Below are positions 1-7,016 of a DNA stretch of 40,483 bases, piece by piece; the first letter of the stretch is position 1, and each line of letters opens with the position of its first letter. Position numbers and translations under genes: made by a program. Below the pieces are notes generated by a model. It saw only the letters and a list, made by a program, of their open reading frames with translations. It did no database searches and was not told the origin of the DNA. Source of the stretch: a virus; IMG/VR virus record IMGVR_UViG_3300030687_000037, positions 1-40,483 of that record, one strand, 5' to 3'.

Positions 1-519
1 CATCGACACCGGACTGTGGCCGGATCCCATCGAGTGGTGATTGACATAATCCCCGCACATGCAAGTCATCTTTGCTTCCATCTGCTCTAGCATTTTGGCT
101 ACCGGTTCGACGGCCTTCTTCGGGACGATGCCGACAGTGGCAATCATAGCTTGACCGAGTCCGTGCGGCCCCGGCCTTGAATCGAACTGGATCTGACCAG
201 AGTTCTTCATGGCATTGGCAAGGTTCATCACCAGATGATTCTGAATGCCTTCAACGTAACGAGGATCCTTGGCGTAGCTTATGTCCATTACGCTCTGATT
301 CCGCACGACCTCAAGCCGGCTGTGACATGGCCTGCACTCCGGACACGGGTATGAGCGGGATGATTCCCGCACCATCGACGGCACTACGAAGGTTGGACCG
401 AAGCCCAAGGTCATTCTATCGCCACGTTCATGCACCCTCACGGCAATTTCTCCGCGGCCCTCGCAGACTTCGCAGTAGAGTCGAGGACCTCTCGTCGCTG
501 CATCGTAATACATCGACAT
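1..519 (-). CDS. Cys-rich zinc-ribbon-like hypothetical protein (3' end missing)
   Basis: The reading frame is open from an ATG at 517-519 to the window edge (173 codons, no stop), so the C-terminus is missing. The N-terminal half has a CxxC pair at residues 16-19 and a CPEC pair at 59-62, the spacing of a zinc ribbon, with a further CMC near the cut end. No family is recognised. The start overlaps the stop of the upstream gene as TAATG, so the two are probably translationally coupled in the leftward operon. A second in-frame ATG two codons later is an alternative start. Nucleic-acid binding through zinc is an inference only. Confidence 0.8.
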   Translation of the reverse strand, partial: MSMYYDAATRGPRLYCEVCEGRGEIAVRVHERGDRMTLGFGPTFVVPSMVRESSRSYPCPECRPCHSRLEVVRNQSVMDISYAKDPRYVEGIQNHLVMNLANAMKNSGQIQFDSRPGPHGLGQAMIATVGIVPKKAVEPVAKMLEQMEAKMTCMCGDYVNHHSMGSGHSPVSM

Positions 520-749
520 TAGTATCCAAACGTTCCGGCGGTTAGACCGGAGATGTATTGATGATCGTCATCGATCTTATCCTTGAGCCTCTGGATCTCC
601 GCGCGGGCATCCTGCAGATCCTGAGCAAGCGTCAGAATCATCCCGTCGCCGGTGCAGTCTCGCCACTCCTCGCCGTACCGTAGCGCGCGCATGCCTCCGG
701 TCGAGTCCTGGATCACGGTGTACTTTCCGTCGTCCGTGGAGACTTTCAT
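519..749 (-). CDS. Small hypothetical protein with coiled-coil C-terminal half
   Basis: A 76-residue protein. The ATG at 747-749 overlaps the upstream stop as ATGA and was preferred over a GTG ten codons upstream, which would create a longer overlap. Residues about 40-65 are rich in charged and leucine residues (ILTLAQDLQDARAEIQRLKD), consistent with a short coiled coil. There is no signal peptide and no membrane segment. Function unknown. It is followed with TAATG overlap by the Cys-rich gene at the window edge. Confidence 0.7.
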   Translation of the reverse strand: MKVSTDDGKYTVIQDSTGGMRALRYGEEWRDCTGDGMILTLAQDLQDARAEIQRLKDKIDDDHQYISGLTAGTFGY

Positions 750-1108
750 GAGGGGTACATATCTCTGAGACAGATACACGCTGCCTCCAGCTCTTTGATG
801 CGGAGATTAAGCCGATCATTCTCCGCACGGACTGCAGCGAATTCCCTGATGCCGACAGTGTTCGCAACCTCAAGCACATGAACGTGTTGCTTGAGGTTCT
901 CGATCATTTCGTGCAGCATGTCGCACAACTCTGGGCTAGTCTGGAGCACTGTCACGGCGGCGCCGATGGCGACGACGATCTTGCCGGCCTCGACCAGGCG
1001 CTCACAGTCGACACGGAAGGCTGGACCATAATCGTGCCCGCCGGGATACGGATTTCCGATCCATGTCATGACCATGCCGTCGATGATGGCTTGTTGTTCG
1101 TTGGTCAT
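746..1108 (-). CDS. Hypothetical protein, coiled-coil C-terminus
   Basis: A 120-residue protein starting MTNEQQAI, the same opening style as the gene at 1818-2240 (MTNEPQAI), which hints at a related ribosome-binding or N-terminal context. Residues 65-110 contain a heptad-like helical stretch ending in a Cys-containing tail. No domain is recognised. It is separated by about 20 bases from the methyltransferase upstream and overlaps the next gene by ATGA. Confidence 0.75.
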   Translation of the reverse strand: MTNEQQAIIDGMVMTWIGNPYPGGHDYGPAFRVDCERLVEAGKIVVAIGAAVTVLQTSPELCDMLHEMIENLKQHVHVLEVANTVGIREFAAVRAENDRLNLRIKELEAACICLRDMYPS

Positions 1109-1128
1109 GATTCACATGCTTATCCGGT

Positions 1129-1818
1129 TCACGCACACACCCCTGCATCTTGTGTCTCCTTGATATGAGCCAAAGCCGCGCGACCAATGTATTCGGCATA
1201 GGCTGGCGGGATTGCCTCGCTCAATTCGCCGAGCGTCATCCAATCAATGCCCATAGCCTCGGAAGCCGCCGCCTTGTGGCCTCCGCGCCAAACGTCGCGC
1301 GTCCCCCGGCCGCCAGCGGACGCCGCTCTACGCCTCGCGTGGCCGCCGTAGACCCCAATTACGGGGTGCCGAGAATGAAGGTGCGCCAGTTGAGGGATGG
1401 GGAAATTGGACATAATCAGCCGGTGGCGTTGCAATTCGCAGTTTTGCGCGCCAAGGCCAAACATCGACCCGCAAAGCAGGATCGGATTTTCCATATCCCA
1501 TGCAGCCGCCTCGACATTTTCGATCGCCCACAGCGCGTCTTTCGGCATCCGGGCGCGGAATTGCTGGATTTGTTGCGGCTTACCCTTGGCCCCCGGCGCG
1601 TGCCTGAGAGCCGTGTAGCCCTGACAGTGAGGGCTGGCCCAAACGAAGTCGAAACCGTCCAGCGGATAGGTCAGTGCGTCGGCTTGATGGAACTCAAACG
1701 GGTAGCGCGGCTGCGGTTCGATATCGACGCCAATCACGTCGAAGCCCGCACGATGCAAGCCGACGGATACGCCGCCAGCCTTGCAACACAGGTCGAGAGC
1801 CCTTGGTTTTGTTCGCAT
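1129..1818 (-). CDS. C5-cytosine-specific DNA methyltransferase (phage type)
   Basis: A 229-residue enzyme expected to transfer a methyl group from S-adenosylmethionine to carbon 5 of cytosine in DNA. Motif I (LDLCCKAGGVSVGL) lies at residues 8-21 and motif II ends in GVDIEP near 30. Motif IV is SPHCQGYT at 62-69, with catalytic Cys65; the usual PPCQ is PHCQ here. Motif VI is ENV (100-102), a QRHR motif VIII-like site is at 130-133, and the IPPAYAEYIG C-terminal motif closes the fold. It is shorter than bacterial Dcm enzymes, so the target recognition domain is small. The start gives a TGATG junction with the upstream gene; an ATG two codons upstream (1824) is an alternative. Likely role: protecting phage DNA from host restriction. 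Confidence 0.9.
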   Translation of the reverse strand: MRTKPRALDLCCKAGGVSVGLHRAGFDVIGVDIEPQPRYPFEFHQADALTYPLDGFDFVWASPHCQGYTALRHAPGAKGKPQQIQQFRARMPKDALWAIENVEAAAWDMENPILLCGSMFGLGAQNCELQRHRLIMSNFPIPQLAHLHSRHPVIGVYGGHARRRAASAGGRGTRDVWRGGHKAAASEAMGIDWMTLGELSEAIPPAYAEYIGRAALAHIKETQDAGVCA

Positions 1819-2240
1819 CAACATCTAGTGGCTTTCGTCATTTGTGTGCGGCAACCGGATAAGCATGATGATTCATACTTCCTTTTCAGGGCAGCCAACT
1901 GCGCCATCTCTTGGTTACGCTGCTGCTGAATCGATCTTTGTCGGTTGGCGAGTTTAGCCTCTTCGTAGATACGCCGCTTCTCTGCCTGCCAAATCATCAG
2001 GTCGTCGTCCGACATGGACAACAGATCCGCCGGAAATGAGATGCTCTGCTCCTCGATAGAGGTGGAATCGTAATAGCCGCTGTGAACCTCCGGCCAGGAG
2101 AGAACAGCCTCTCCGCCATCGATCTTGAGCTGAGCGAAATCATCGTGAGCCGACGAGAAGTATGGAGCCGACCCGATTATCTTACGGGCACGGGCGAGCA
2201 GGGTTTCGTAGGCTTCGATGGCTTGTGGTTCGTTGGTCAT
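1818..2240 (-). CDS. Hypothetical protein
   Basis: A 140-residue protein with an acidic middle and a basic, glutamine-rich helical segment (residues about 85-125), ending in a Cys-containing tail. No known domain is visible. The start overlaps the upstream stop as ATGA and its stop overlaps the methyltransferase start as TGATG, so it belongs to the coupled leftward operon. Function unknown. Confidence 0.75.
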   Translation of the reverse strand: MTNEPQAIEAYETLLARARKIIGSAPYFSSAHDDFAQLKIDGGEAVLSWPEVHSGYYDSTSIEEQSISFPADLLSMSDDDLMIWQAEKRRIYEEAKLANRQRSIQQQRNQEMAQLAALKRKYESSCLSGCRTQMTKATRC

Positions 2241-2440
2241 ACCTTCGTCCTCTCCAACAGCTTCTCGATCTCAGTCCGCAGGAATATCTCTCCGCTGTCC
2301 ATCTGTTCGGCGCGGGCTATGGAATCTCGCGCGAGTTGACGGACTTCGGTCAGGACGATCTCGGCATCGACATCTCCCTCAAATGACTCCGGAGACATCT
2401 GGGAGAGCTGATAGAGGGTCGCGTACATGATGGGATTCAT
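2237..2440 (-). CDS. Small hypothetical protein
   Basis: A 67-residue, mostly helical acidic protein. It overlaps the genes on both sides by ATGA (2237-2240 and 2437-2440), strong evidence that it is translated as part of the operon. No family is recognised. Confidence 0.72.
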   Translation of the reverse strand: MNPIMYATLYQLSQMSPESFEGDVDAEIVLTEVRQLARDSIARAEQMDSGEIFLRTEIEKLLERTKV

Positions 2441-2742
2441 GATGCACTCCTGATCCGACGAGCCAGCGTCACGACAGACTGATCACTGCACGCATAGAAC
2501 TCGCTGTCGCAATCCGTGTTGACGAAACCGAGTTGCTCGGCCGCCTCCAGAACGAAGTGATCCTTCTCGGTGAAGTCTTCACGCTTGACGAGAATTTGGG
2601 ATGGCCATGGGACACCGGGACGCAGTGCCTTGATCGCCGCCTCCAATGTCTCGATGTCGCTCTTCCAAACGCACATGTGCGGATTGGACGTCTTCATGAT
2701 CCAAAGGATGTATTCCAGGCGCTCGATCAGAGATGCTCTCAT
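2437..2742 (-). CDS. Hypothetical protein
   Basis: A 101-residue protein with no recognisable domain, signal peptide or membrane segment. It is joined by ATGA overlaps to the upstream 196-residue gene and the downstream 67-residue gene. Alternating hydrophobic and charged residues suggest a small soluble alpha/beta protein. Function unknown. Confidence 0.72.
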   Translation of the reverse strand: MRASLIERLEYILWIMKTSNPHMCVWKSDIETLEAAIKALRPGVPWPSQILVKREDFTEKDHFVLEAAEQLGFVNTDCDSEFYACSDQSVVTLARRIRSAS

Positions 2743-3329
2743 TGTCCCATCACCAGATCCCAGGACGCTAACCCGTGCGTCAGGTAGTTGCGAAGGGCCG
2801 CGGCTCCCTGGGCTACAGTCGGATCGCCGGAGTAATCGTAGAAAAGATCTTCGAGGTCGGACGGGATGTCCGGTCCGCTGAACTTCACGTTACCGACCAG
2901 CTCGGCTGTCCCGCCGATGCAGGCTGCTGTTCCACAATCCTGCGTGGCGTTCCAGACGGCCATATTGAAGTGACCGGTGTAGGTTTCGCTTTCTCCGGTC
3001 ATATGGTTCAGATTTTCGCTATCGATATGAATGATCTTCCCGGCCTCCATCAGGTCGAGCGTCTTGACGAGGGCAGCGTGCCGCTCCTCGGTGATCCGCA
3101 GTTGCTCTGCAGTCTTGAATTCGATCATGCGTCCTCCAGTTGTTTGGTGCCGGGATCGCCAGACGAGCAACGCCAGCAACGGTGGCATGATGCCGAAGTG
3201 CGTTACGAAAGATCCGATGGATGGCGTAAAGCCGTAGCCCGCCGTTCCCCAGATGGCGAATGCGATATAGGTCGACCAATGCTTCAGGCGAAGTTGATCA
3301 AGCTTGTCGTGGATATCGTCTGAGAGCAT
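2739..3329 (-). CDS. Membrane-anchored CGTxAC-family hypothetical protein with possible internal start
   Basis: The full frame is 196 residues. Residues about 18-58 hold one or two hydrophobic segments (membrane anchor or hairpin). The C-terminal part contains a CGTAACIGG motif resembling CGTHACAMG in the gene at 5588-6022, so the two probably share a small domain. The outer ATG (3327-3329) has an AGAGG Shine-Dalgarno. An internal in-frame ATG at 3126-3128 is preceded by a perfect GGAGG five to nine bases upstream, so a 129-residue soluble form may also be made. Function unknown. Confidence 0.72.
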   Translation of the reverse strand: MLSDDIHDKLDQLRLKHWSTYIAFAIWGTAGYGFTPSIGSFVTHFGIMPPLLALLVWRSRHQTTGGRMIEFKTAEQLRITEERHAALVKTLDLMEAGKIIHIDSENLNHMTGESETYTGHFNMAVWNATQDCGTAACIGGTAELVGNVKFSGPDIPSDLEDLFYDYSGDPTVAQGAAALRNYLTHGLASWDLVMGQ

Positions 3330-3360
3330 GTGGTCCTCTGGAATTGGTTGGGAGGAATGC

Positions 3361-3402
3361 GGGGCGACTGGTCGCTCACCGAGCTGTAAGACCGGTCGCC
3401 CC
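3361..3402 (-). terminator. GC-rich hairpin between genes, possible terminator
   Basis: A 13-bp stem (GGGCGACYGGTC type arms at 3361-3373 and 3390-3402, one G-U pair) with a 16-base loop lies just downstream of the exported-protein gene on the minus strand. A second small CCCC/GGGG hairpin lies at about 3404-3417. No U tract follows, so it may attenuate or stabilise the message rather than end it. Confidence 0.35.
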
Positions 3403-3415
3403 CACCCCTCGGGGG

Positions 3416-3802
3416 TTACTTTACGTCGAACGTCAGTTTGGTCGACGCATCCCAGTTACCGGCGCCACGATCGAGGACACCGACAACATCACCGTCATCG
3501 GTGTGCGCGACAATCGATCCTGCAGTCTTGCAGTAGCCGTCGAACTTGTTGGCATCCATGATCGCGATCGACGGCCCCGCAGGTATCGTGAAGTCGTTCT
3601 GCTGCTTGTAAGAACCGATGCCGAGCATCGTCCAGGTGTCGCATGTGATCGACGTGATCTCGGATGGCGTGTAGTTGACGACAACGACCCATTGCGTACC
3701 GACCAAGTGGTCAAGGCGAGTCTTGATCTTGACGTGATCGGCGGCGGATGCGGGAAGAGCCATAGCGGCGAGAGTAGCTAGAGCGAAGAGCGTACGTTTC
3801 AT
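3416..3802 (-). CDS. Exported (signal-peptide) hypothetical protein
   Basis: A 128-residue protein with a classical Sec signal peptide: MKRT, a hydrophobic core, and an ASA-type cleavage site near residue 21. The mature part is a small beta-rich domain with two cysteines (CDTW and YCK), possibly a disulphide. An AGGAG Shine-Dalgarno lies about eight bases before the ATG. An exported protein among early genes is unusual; a cell-envelope role such as superinfection exclusion is only a guess. No family is recognised. Confidence 0.8.
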   Translation of the reverse strand: MKRTLFALATLAAMALPASAADHVKIKTRLDHLVGTQWVVVVNYTPSEITSITCDTWTMLGIGSYKQQNDFTIPAGPSIAIMDANKFDGYCKTAGSIVAHTDDGDVVGVLDRGAGNWDASTKLTFDVK

Positions 3803-3850
3803 TTTTAGACTCCTGTTTCAACCCGGTGACCGACCGGGACGGTTTTAGTT

Positions 3851-4039
3851 TCAGATCTCCACGTCACCGGAAGACGCATAGCCGGCGTTGTAGATAGCGT
3901 CTCCGAGCAGACGACGAAGGTTGTCTTCACCCCTAGCGTGGCTATCCTCAAATCCTGACCCATCACCGCCGCGAAGCACTTTGGGCATCGCTTCCAGCCA
4001 TCCGAGTTCAGATTCATTTTTCGTTGGTGGGTCGGGCAT
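3851..4039 (-). CDS. Small acidic hypothetical protein
   Basis: A 62-residue protein beginning MPDPPTKNE. Its ATG lies one base after the stop of the 25-codon membrane gene (TGA-A-ATG), a coupled arrangement. Third codon positions favour C/G/T, more coding-like than the overlapping alternative frame 3805-4104. That alternative encodes two CxxC-like pairs and cannot be fully excluded. Function unknown. Confidence 0.55.
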   Translation of the reverse strand: MPDPPTKNESELGWLEAMPKVLRGGDGSGFEDSHARGEDNLRRLLGDAIYNAGYASSGDVEI

Positions 4040-4040
4040 T

Positions 4041-4118
4041 TCAATGCAACACCAACTGCATCCAGACGACTCCCATCGCGAAGAAGAAGATGGGCCAGAA
4101 CCATTTAGAGTTGAGCAT
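4041..4118 (-). CDS. 25-residue single-span membrane peptide
   Basis: A tiny gene: MLNSKWFWPIFFFAMG then VVWMQLVLH. It is almost entirely hydrophobic with aromatic residues at the membrane edges, as in phage small membrane peptides. It starts inside the 3' end of the HTH gene and stops one base before the next ATG, so it is embedded in the operon. It has no strong Shine-Dalgarno and probably depends on translational coupling. Role unknown. Confidence 0.55.
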   Translation of the reverse strand: MLNSKWFWPIFFFAMGVVWMQLVLH

Positions 4119-4308
4119 TGTATTGAACCCTGTCCGTTCGCCCGGAATACTGTCGCCCAACCTTGATGCCTTCGCGTTGCAGCACCTTCTCAATGGTACG
4201 GTTATCGAAGTACCCGAACCGCTCGGAGATCACCGACACCTCGACGCCGGCTAGACGGAGCGTCACGACTTCCTTGATGTCTTCTGGATTTAGGTATCGC
4301 TTCTTCAA
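4105..4308 (-). CDS. Small helix-turn-helix protein, TTG start
   Basis: A 67-residue protein with a helix-turn-helix of the resolvase/transposase HTH type (EDIKEVVTLRLAG, then VSVISERFG, then NRTIEKVLQREG), likely a DNA-binding regulator. The start codon is TTG at 4306-4308, with GGAGAG six bases upstream. It is the first gene after the structured gap at 4310-4748 and is followed by an overlapping membrane peptide gene. No further family is assigned. Confidence 0.72.
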   Translation of the reverse strand: MKKRYLNPEDIKEVVTLRLAGVEVSVISERFGYFDNRTIEKVLQREGIKVGRQYSGRTDRVQYNAQL

Positions 4309-4452
4309 CTTCTCTCTCCAATAAAACAGATCATCAGGGTGGCGGCCTTCGCCCTCTTTATTTTAAAACCCCATGGCCACCACCCCTTAGACCTTCTTGC
4401 TGTAGGCAAGATAAGTATTGTTCAGCGAACGCATGTGAGCTGAACTATACTT

Positions 4453-4495
4453 AGCCGCTCCTGTGGGGTCGAAAGCACCAGGTTACGGCTATTCG
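4453..4495 (-). repeat. Hairpin repeat element, copy 1
   Basis: On the minus strand the element reads AGCCG, TAA, CCTGGTG, a loop, CACAGG, AG, CGGCT. The outer 5-bp stem (AGCCG/CGGCT) encloses an inner stem CCTG(G)TG/CACAGG with one bulged G. The loop is CTTTCGACCC. The partner copy is at 4600-4641. Confidence 0.6.
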
Positions 4496-4599
4496 TGAAT
4501 TAGACATCCGTCAGGGCGATGACCTTCGCTCTTACCCATGGTCATCGCCCCTCGGGATAGTTCGCATACCCATGCGAACTCGGCCGCATGGCCGTACGA

Positions 4600-4641
4600 A
4601 GCCGCTCCTGTGGGTCTTGAGCACCAGGTTACGGCTATTCG
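4600..4641 (-). repeat. Hairpin repeat element, copy 2
   Basis: Same two-stem structure as the copy at 4453-4495, and identical in both stems. The differences fall in the terminal loop (CTCAAGACC). Conservation of stems and drift of the loop is what a folded RNA or cruciform would show. A weaker CACAGGAG fragment near 4720 may be a decayed third copy. Confidence 0.6.
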
Positions 4642-4748
4642 ATACAGAGACGCGCGCTACATACCCCTGTGTCTGCGTCTGACACGATATCTTCGACTAC
4701 GCTTCGTCGAAGCCAGGGCTCCTGTGCTAGACCGCGCCTCCGTTCCTC

Positions 4749-5189
4749 TTACGCCGCAGGCGCCATTGCCATTGGAGAGGCCAACAGAACCTTGGCTTCC
4801 TCGGCGTCTGCAGTCATCGCCGCACGCAGTTCGCGACGCTTCTTGTTCTTCTCGATGTCCTGCATCTTGGCGATCATCTGGGCTTCCATCGCCAGGGTGT
4901 TCTCGTGGTCAGCCTTGTCGAACACACCGGCGACCCACTGGAGCTGCGTCGGAGAGTCGGTGTCGACGGCAACATCAATCTCGGTGACCTTGCAGATTGT
5001 AAAACCGAATCGAGTTTTGGTCGGAACGACGACCAAATCATCCTTCTTAATGGTGTGGTCGAGCGTCTTGAAGACGAATCCACCGTTAGCGTCGGGGCTT
5101 CCAGTAGGCGCGTTTTCCGGTTTCTCGTAAGCCGCTCGGATGGCCCGAACGTTGTCGTTGAGGACGAAAACTGCAGTAGAGTAGTTCAT
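4749..5189 (-). CDS. Hypothetical phage protein
   Basis: A 146-residue protein. The N-terminal 90 residues look like a small beta-rich fold (repeated short hydrophobic strands such as LVVVPTKTR and FTICKVTEIDV). Residues 95-135 form a charged helix, followed by an Ala/Met-rich tail. An AGGAG Shine-Dalgarno lies nine bases before the ATG. No known family is recognised. It is the last gene before the structured gap and has no obvious U-tract terminator. Confidence 0.75.
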   Translation of the reverse strand: MNYSTAVFVLNDNVRAIRAAYEKPENAPTGSPDANGGFVFKTLDHTIKKDDLVVVPTKTRFGFTICKVTEIDVAVDTDSPTQLQWVAGVFDKADHENTLAMEAQMIAKMQDIEKNKKRRELRAAMTADAEEAKVLLASPMAMAPAA

Positions 5190-5211
5190 GGTGGTGGTTA
5201 CTCCTGGTTGG

Positions 5212-5487
5212 TTAGATCGCTCGGATGAGCATGGTTGCGACGTAGTGCTTGGTGATCAAGCCGGCGCGTAACAGAGCGTCGGCAGTCTTGTTGTCGTGGA
5301 TCTCGACTTCGTATCCGTCAGGAGATCTGGCCTTGTTGAGCGCGTAGTCTGCTCCGCATTGTTCGAGAGCTTCACACCGACCTTTGCCCATGTGCGCGCA
5401 GCCATCTGACAGGATGCAGGGCATGTGGCCGTTGGGGGGAGCGAAGGACGTCTTGAGATCCCGGTTCAGGATGCCGGATTGATTCAT
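5212..5487 (-). CDS. Cys-containing hypothetical protein
   Basis: A 91-residue protein with four cysteines in its first half (CILSDGC, then GRCEALEQC), a possible metal site. The C-terminal helix is hydrophobic. The start codon overlaps the stop of the upstream 34-residue gene as ATGA and an AGGATG sequence precedes it. Function unknown. Confidence 0.75.
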   Translation of the reverse strand: MNQSGILNRDLKTSFAPPNGHMPCILSDGCAHMGKGRCEALEQCGADYALNKARSPDGYEVEIHDNKTADALLRAGLITKHYVATMLIRAI

Positions 5488-5588
5488 GGGTTCATCATCC
5501 TGAACTTTTCGTCATCCGTTCGATGAACCCACCCGCACCGGATTGTCCAAAGGATCCAGCCGCCATGGGGCCACTTCACCCAGTACAT
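5484..5588 (-). CDS. 34-residue tryptophan-rich micro-protein
   Basis: Sequence starts MYWVKWPHGGWILWTIRC; five of the 34 residues are tryptophan. It fills the whole gap between its neighbours. Its ATG overlaps the upstream stop as TGATG and its TGA overlaps the downstream start as ATGA, which argues strongly that it is translated. The amphipathic, tryptophan-rich first half suggests membrane-surface or protein-inhibitor behaviour (inference). Confidence 0.65.
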   Translation of the reverse strand: MYWVKWPHGGWILWTIRCGWVHRTDDEKFRMMNP

Positions 5589-6022
5589 CACCCCGCAACC
5601 TCCTCCGGCTGACGATCAGCAACGAACTCGCGGATCCTGGTTGCGACGTCCAGCTCCGCATCGGCACCTTTGGTGAGGTCGTACGAGTCCGGCGAGAAGA
5701 GGTGACAAGCCTCGCTGTGAAGAATTTCAAACAGCTTTCCTGCGGCTTGGTATCCGGTGACCATGAAGTCCTTTCCCATGATAGCCGGGATGATTAGACT
5801 CGTATCGTCACCGCTGCGCCCTCGATTAAACAACCCAAACTCGTCGAAGGCTCCGGACAGCACAGCCAGACCCATTGCGCATGCGTGAGTACCGCAAGAG
5901 AGGCTAACGGCAGAACCGGTCTCTGCCTCTCCCCAGACGCCGAGATCGAACTTGATCCCCTTCGGATTGATAGCGTCGGCTTCCAGCAGCTCGGCCAATT
6001 TTATGAGACGATCAGCGTGCAT
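5588..6022 (-). CDS. CGTxAC-family hypothetical protein
   Basis: A 144-residue protein opening with a helical MHADRLIKLAELLE segment, then a CGTHACAMG motif near residue 43 that matches the CGTAACIGG motif of the gene at 2739-3329. The two probably descend from one gene. The function of the family is not known to me. TGATG junction upstream, TGATG downstream. Confidence 0.75.
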   Translation of the reverse strand: MHADRLIKLAELLEADAINPKGIKFDLGVWGEAETGSAVSLSCGTHACAMGLAVLSGAFDEFGLFNRGRSGDDTSLIIPAIMGKDFMVTGYQAAGKLFEILHSEACHLFSPDSYDLTKGADAELDVATRIREFVADRQPEEVAG

Positions 6023-6387
6023 CAGAGTTTCTCCTCGATGTAGGTTGCGATTTCGGCGAAGGACTTGCCTTTATCGTTCATGGCCATGAGTTCGGCGCTC
6101 TCTCGCAGGATCCCCATCTCGATCGAGAAAGTGGCGCTCAAGCGACCGCTCAGTGTGCTCTCGTCCAGACCGCCATAACTCAGGTGAATGTCGCCAATCA
6201 TCGGGACCATCCGCCCATCGTATCCGTTACCCCCGGCCCAATGGACTCCGGGCTGGATGTCAGCGAGGACGCCGAGGCAGCAGTAGCCGCCGCCGTTCTT
6301 TGTGTGCAGATGGCTGGTGCACTGTTCGTACTTGCCGGAACGGAGCGCGGCGACCCATTCGGTTTTCTTCTGTGGATCCATGGCCAT
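6022..6387 (-). CDS. CCLGVL-family phage protein, copy 2
   Basis: A 121-residue protein of a type common in phage early regions. It has an N-terminal WVAALRSGKYEQ motif, a GGYCCLGVL motif near residues 33-41 and a C-terminal FAEIATYIEEKL. It is a tandem paralogue of the gene immediately upstream (6387-6749). They share these three motifs but differ in the middle. The family is uncharacterised; the adjacent cysteines could bind metal. TGATG junctions on both sides. Confidence 0.8.
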   Translation of the reverse strand: MAMDPQKKTEWVAALRSGKYEQCTSHLHTKNGGGYCCLGVLADIQPGVHWAGGNGYDGRMVPMIGDIHLSYGGLDESTLSGRLSATFSIEMGILRESAELMAMNDKGKSFAEIATYIEEKL

Positions 6388-6749
6388 CAGAGTTTCTCCT
6401 CGATGTAGTCGGCGATCTTGGCGAAGGAGTGCTTGTGGTGTTCACGCAAGCCGTCGTTTCGCGAATAAAGCTCGCTCACGGCATCAGAGCCGACCTCCCC
6501 TCCACCGAGAAGGTCTTCGATGGGCTTGTAGCCAACGACCACCCCGTCAACCACGACAGCATTGGAGGCGTCGTGGGTGACGCCATACGATTGTTTCTCC
6601 AGCTCGAGTCCAGCGACCTGGCACAGGACGCCGAGGCAACAGAAGCCTTTGCCTCTGCTGAGATCTCCTCGCGCCTGTTCGTATTCACCGGAGCGAAGGG
6701 CGGTGAGCCATTTGGATTTTAACTCTGGATTGAGTTTTCCGAAAAGCAT
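6387..6749 (-). CDS. CCLGVL-family phage protein, copy 1
   Basis: A 120-residue paralogue of the gene at 6022-6387. Shared features are WLTALRSGEYEQ, KGFCCLGVL and the C-terminal FAKIADYIEEKL. The start has AGGGG about six bases upstream. The pair looks like a tandem duplication with divergence of the central region, perhaps for different partners. Function unknown. Confidence 0.8.
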   Translation of the reverse strand: MLFGKLNPELKSKWLTALRSGEYEQARGDLSRGKGFCCLGVLCQVAGLELEKQSYGVTHDASNAVVVDGVVVGYKPIEDLLGGGEVGSDAVSELYSRNDGLREHHKHSFAKIADYIEEKL

Positions 6750-6759
6750 TGGTTTTCCC

Positions 6760-6828
6760 CTAGATTAAACAGGCGATGACGAAGGCACCGATGAACGCAA
6801 TGAGAAGAGAAAGAGTGAAGTCGCTCAT
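6760..6828 (-). CDS. 22-residue membrane micro-peptide
   Basis: MSDFTLSLLIAFIG then AFVIACLI: a single hydrophobic helix long enough to span a membrane. The ATG overlaps the upstream stop as ATGA (6825-6828) and the gene ends 11 bases before the CCLGVL gene start. It is one of at least three such membrane micro-peptides in this operon. Role unknown. Confidence 0.55.
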   Translation of the reverse strand: MSDFTLSLLIAFIGAFVIACLI

Positions 6829-7016
6829 GAGATGACTTCCATCTCATTTGCCTGCTTGATGGCGGATGCGATCTCACGCAGCCGGTTGAGGCGTTTCCCC
6901 GGACCGTTCCATGCGTTGGCCAGGATTAGATGAACGTCAGCGGCCAGGTTGTTGGGAACGGCGCCCGATATCAGCGCAGCGGTGATGGAGTCTTCGAGTT
7001 CAATGACTTCATCCAT
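6825..7016 (-). CDS. Small hypothetical protein
   Basis: A 63-residue helical protein starting MDEVIELEDS. The ATG at 7014-7016 gives an 8-base overlap with the ProQ gene. An ATG fifteen codons upstream (7061) would overlap by 52 bases and is less likely. Coupled to the ProQ-like gene and to the following micro-peptide. Function unknown. Confidence 0.65.
   Translation of the reverse strand: MDEVIELEDSITAALISGAVPNNLAADVHLILANAWNGPGKRLNRLREIASAIKQANEMEVIS

Larger units (their letters stand above)
4310..4748 (-). other. Structured intergenic region with serial hairpins
   Basis: About 440 bases with no convincing gene on either strand. Perfect or near-perfect inverted repeats follow one another. 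They are at 4413-4452 (14-bp arms, one mismatch), 4514-4550 (11-bp arms GGGCGATGACC), 4559-4580 (9-bp arms AGTTCGCAT), 4581-4594 (CGGCC/GGCCG), 4670-4686 (GTGTC/GACAC) and 4691-4712 (CTTCGAC/GTCGAAG). Two copies of a 42-43-nt element are interspersed. As a leftward transcript this is a long structured leader upstream of the HTH gene, or a phage non-coding RNA. Confidence 0.55.

Noticed and set aside
1150-1929. Long plus-strand frame opposite the C5 methyltransferase
   Set aside because: The minus strand carries all methyltransferase motifs; the plus frame is its shadow.
3805-4104. Alternative 99-residue gene with Cys pairs
   Set aside because: It overlaps the frame 3851-4039 and the micro-gene 4041-4118, which have better junctions and codon positions. 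It is kept only as an alternative.
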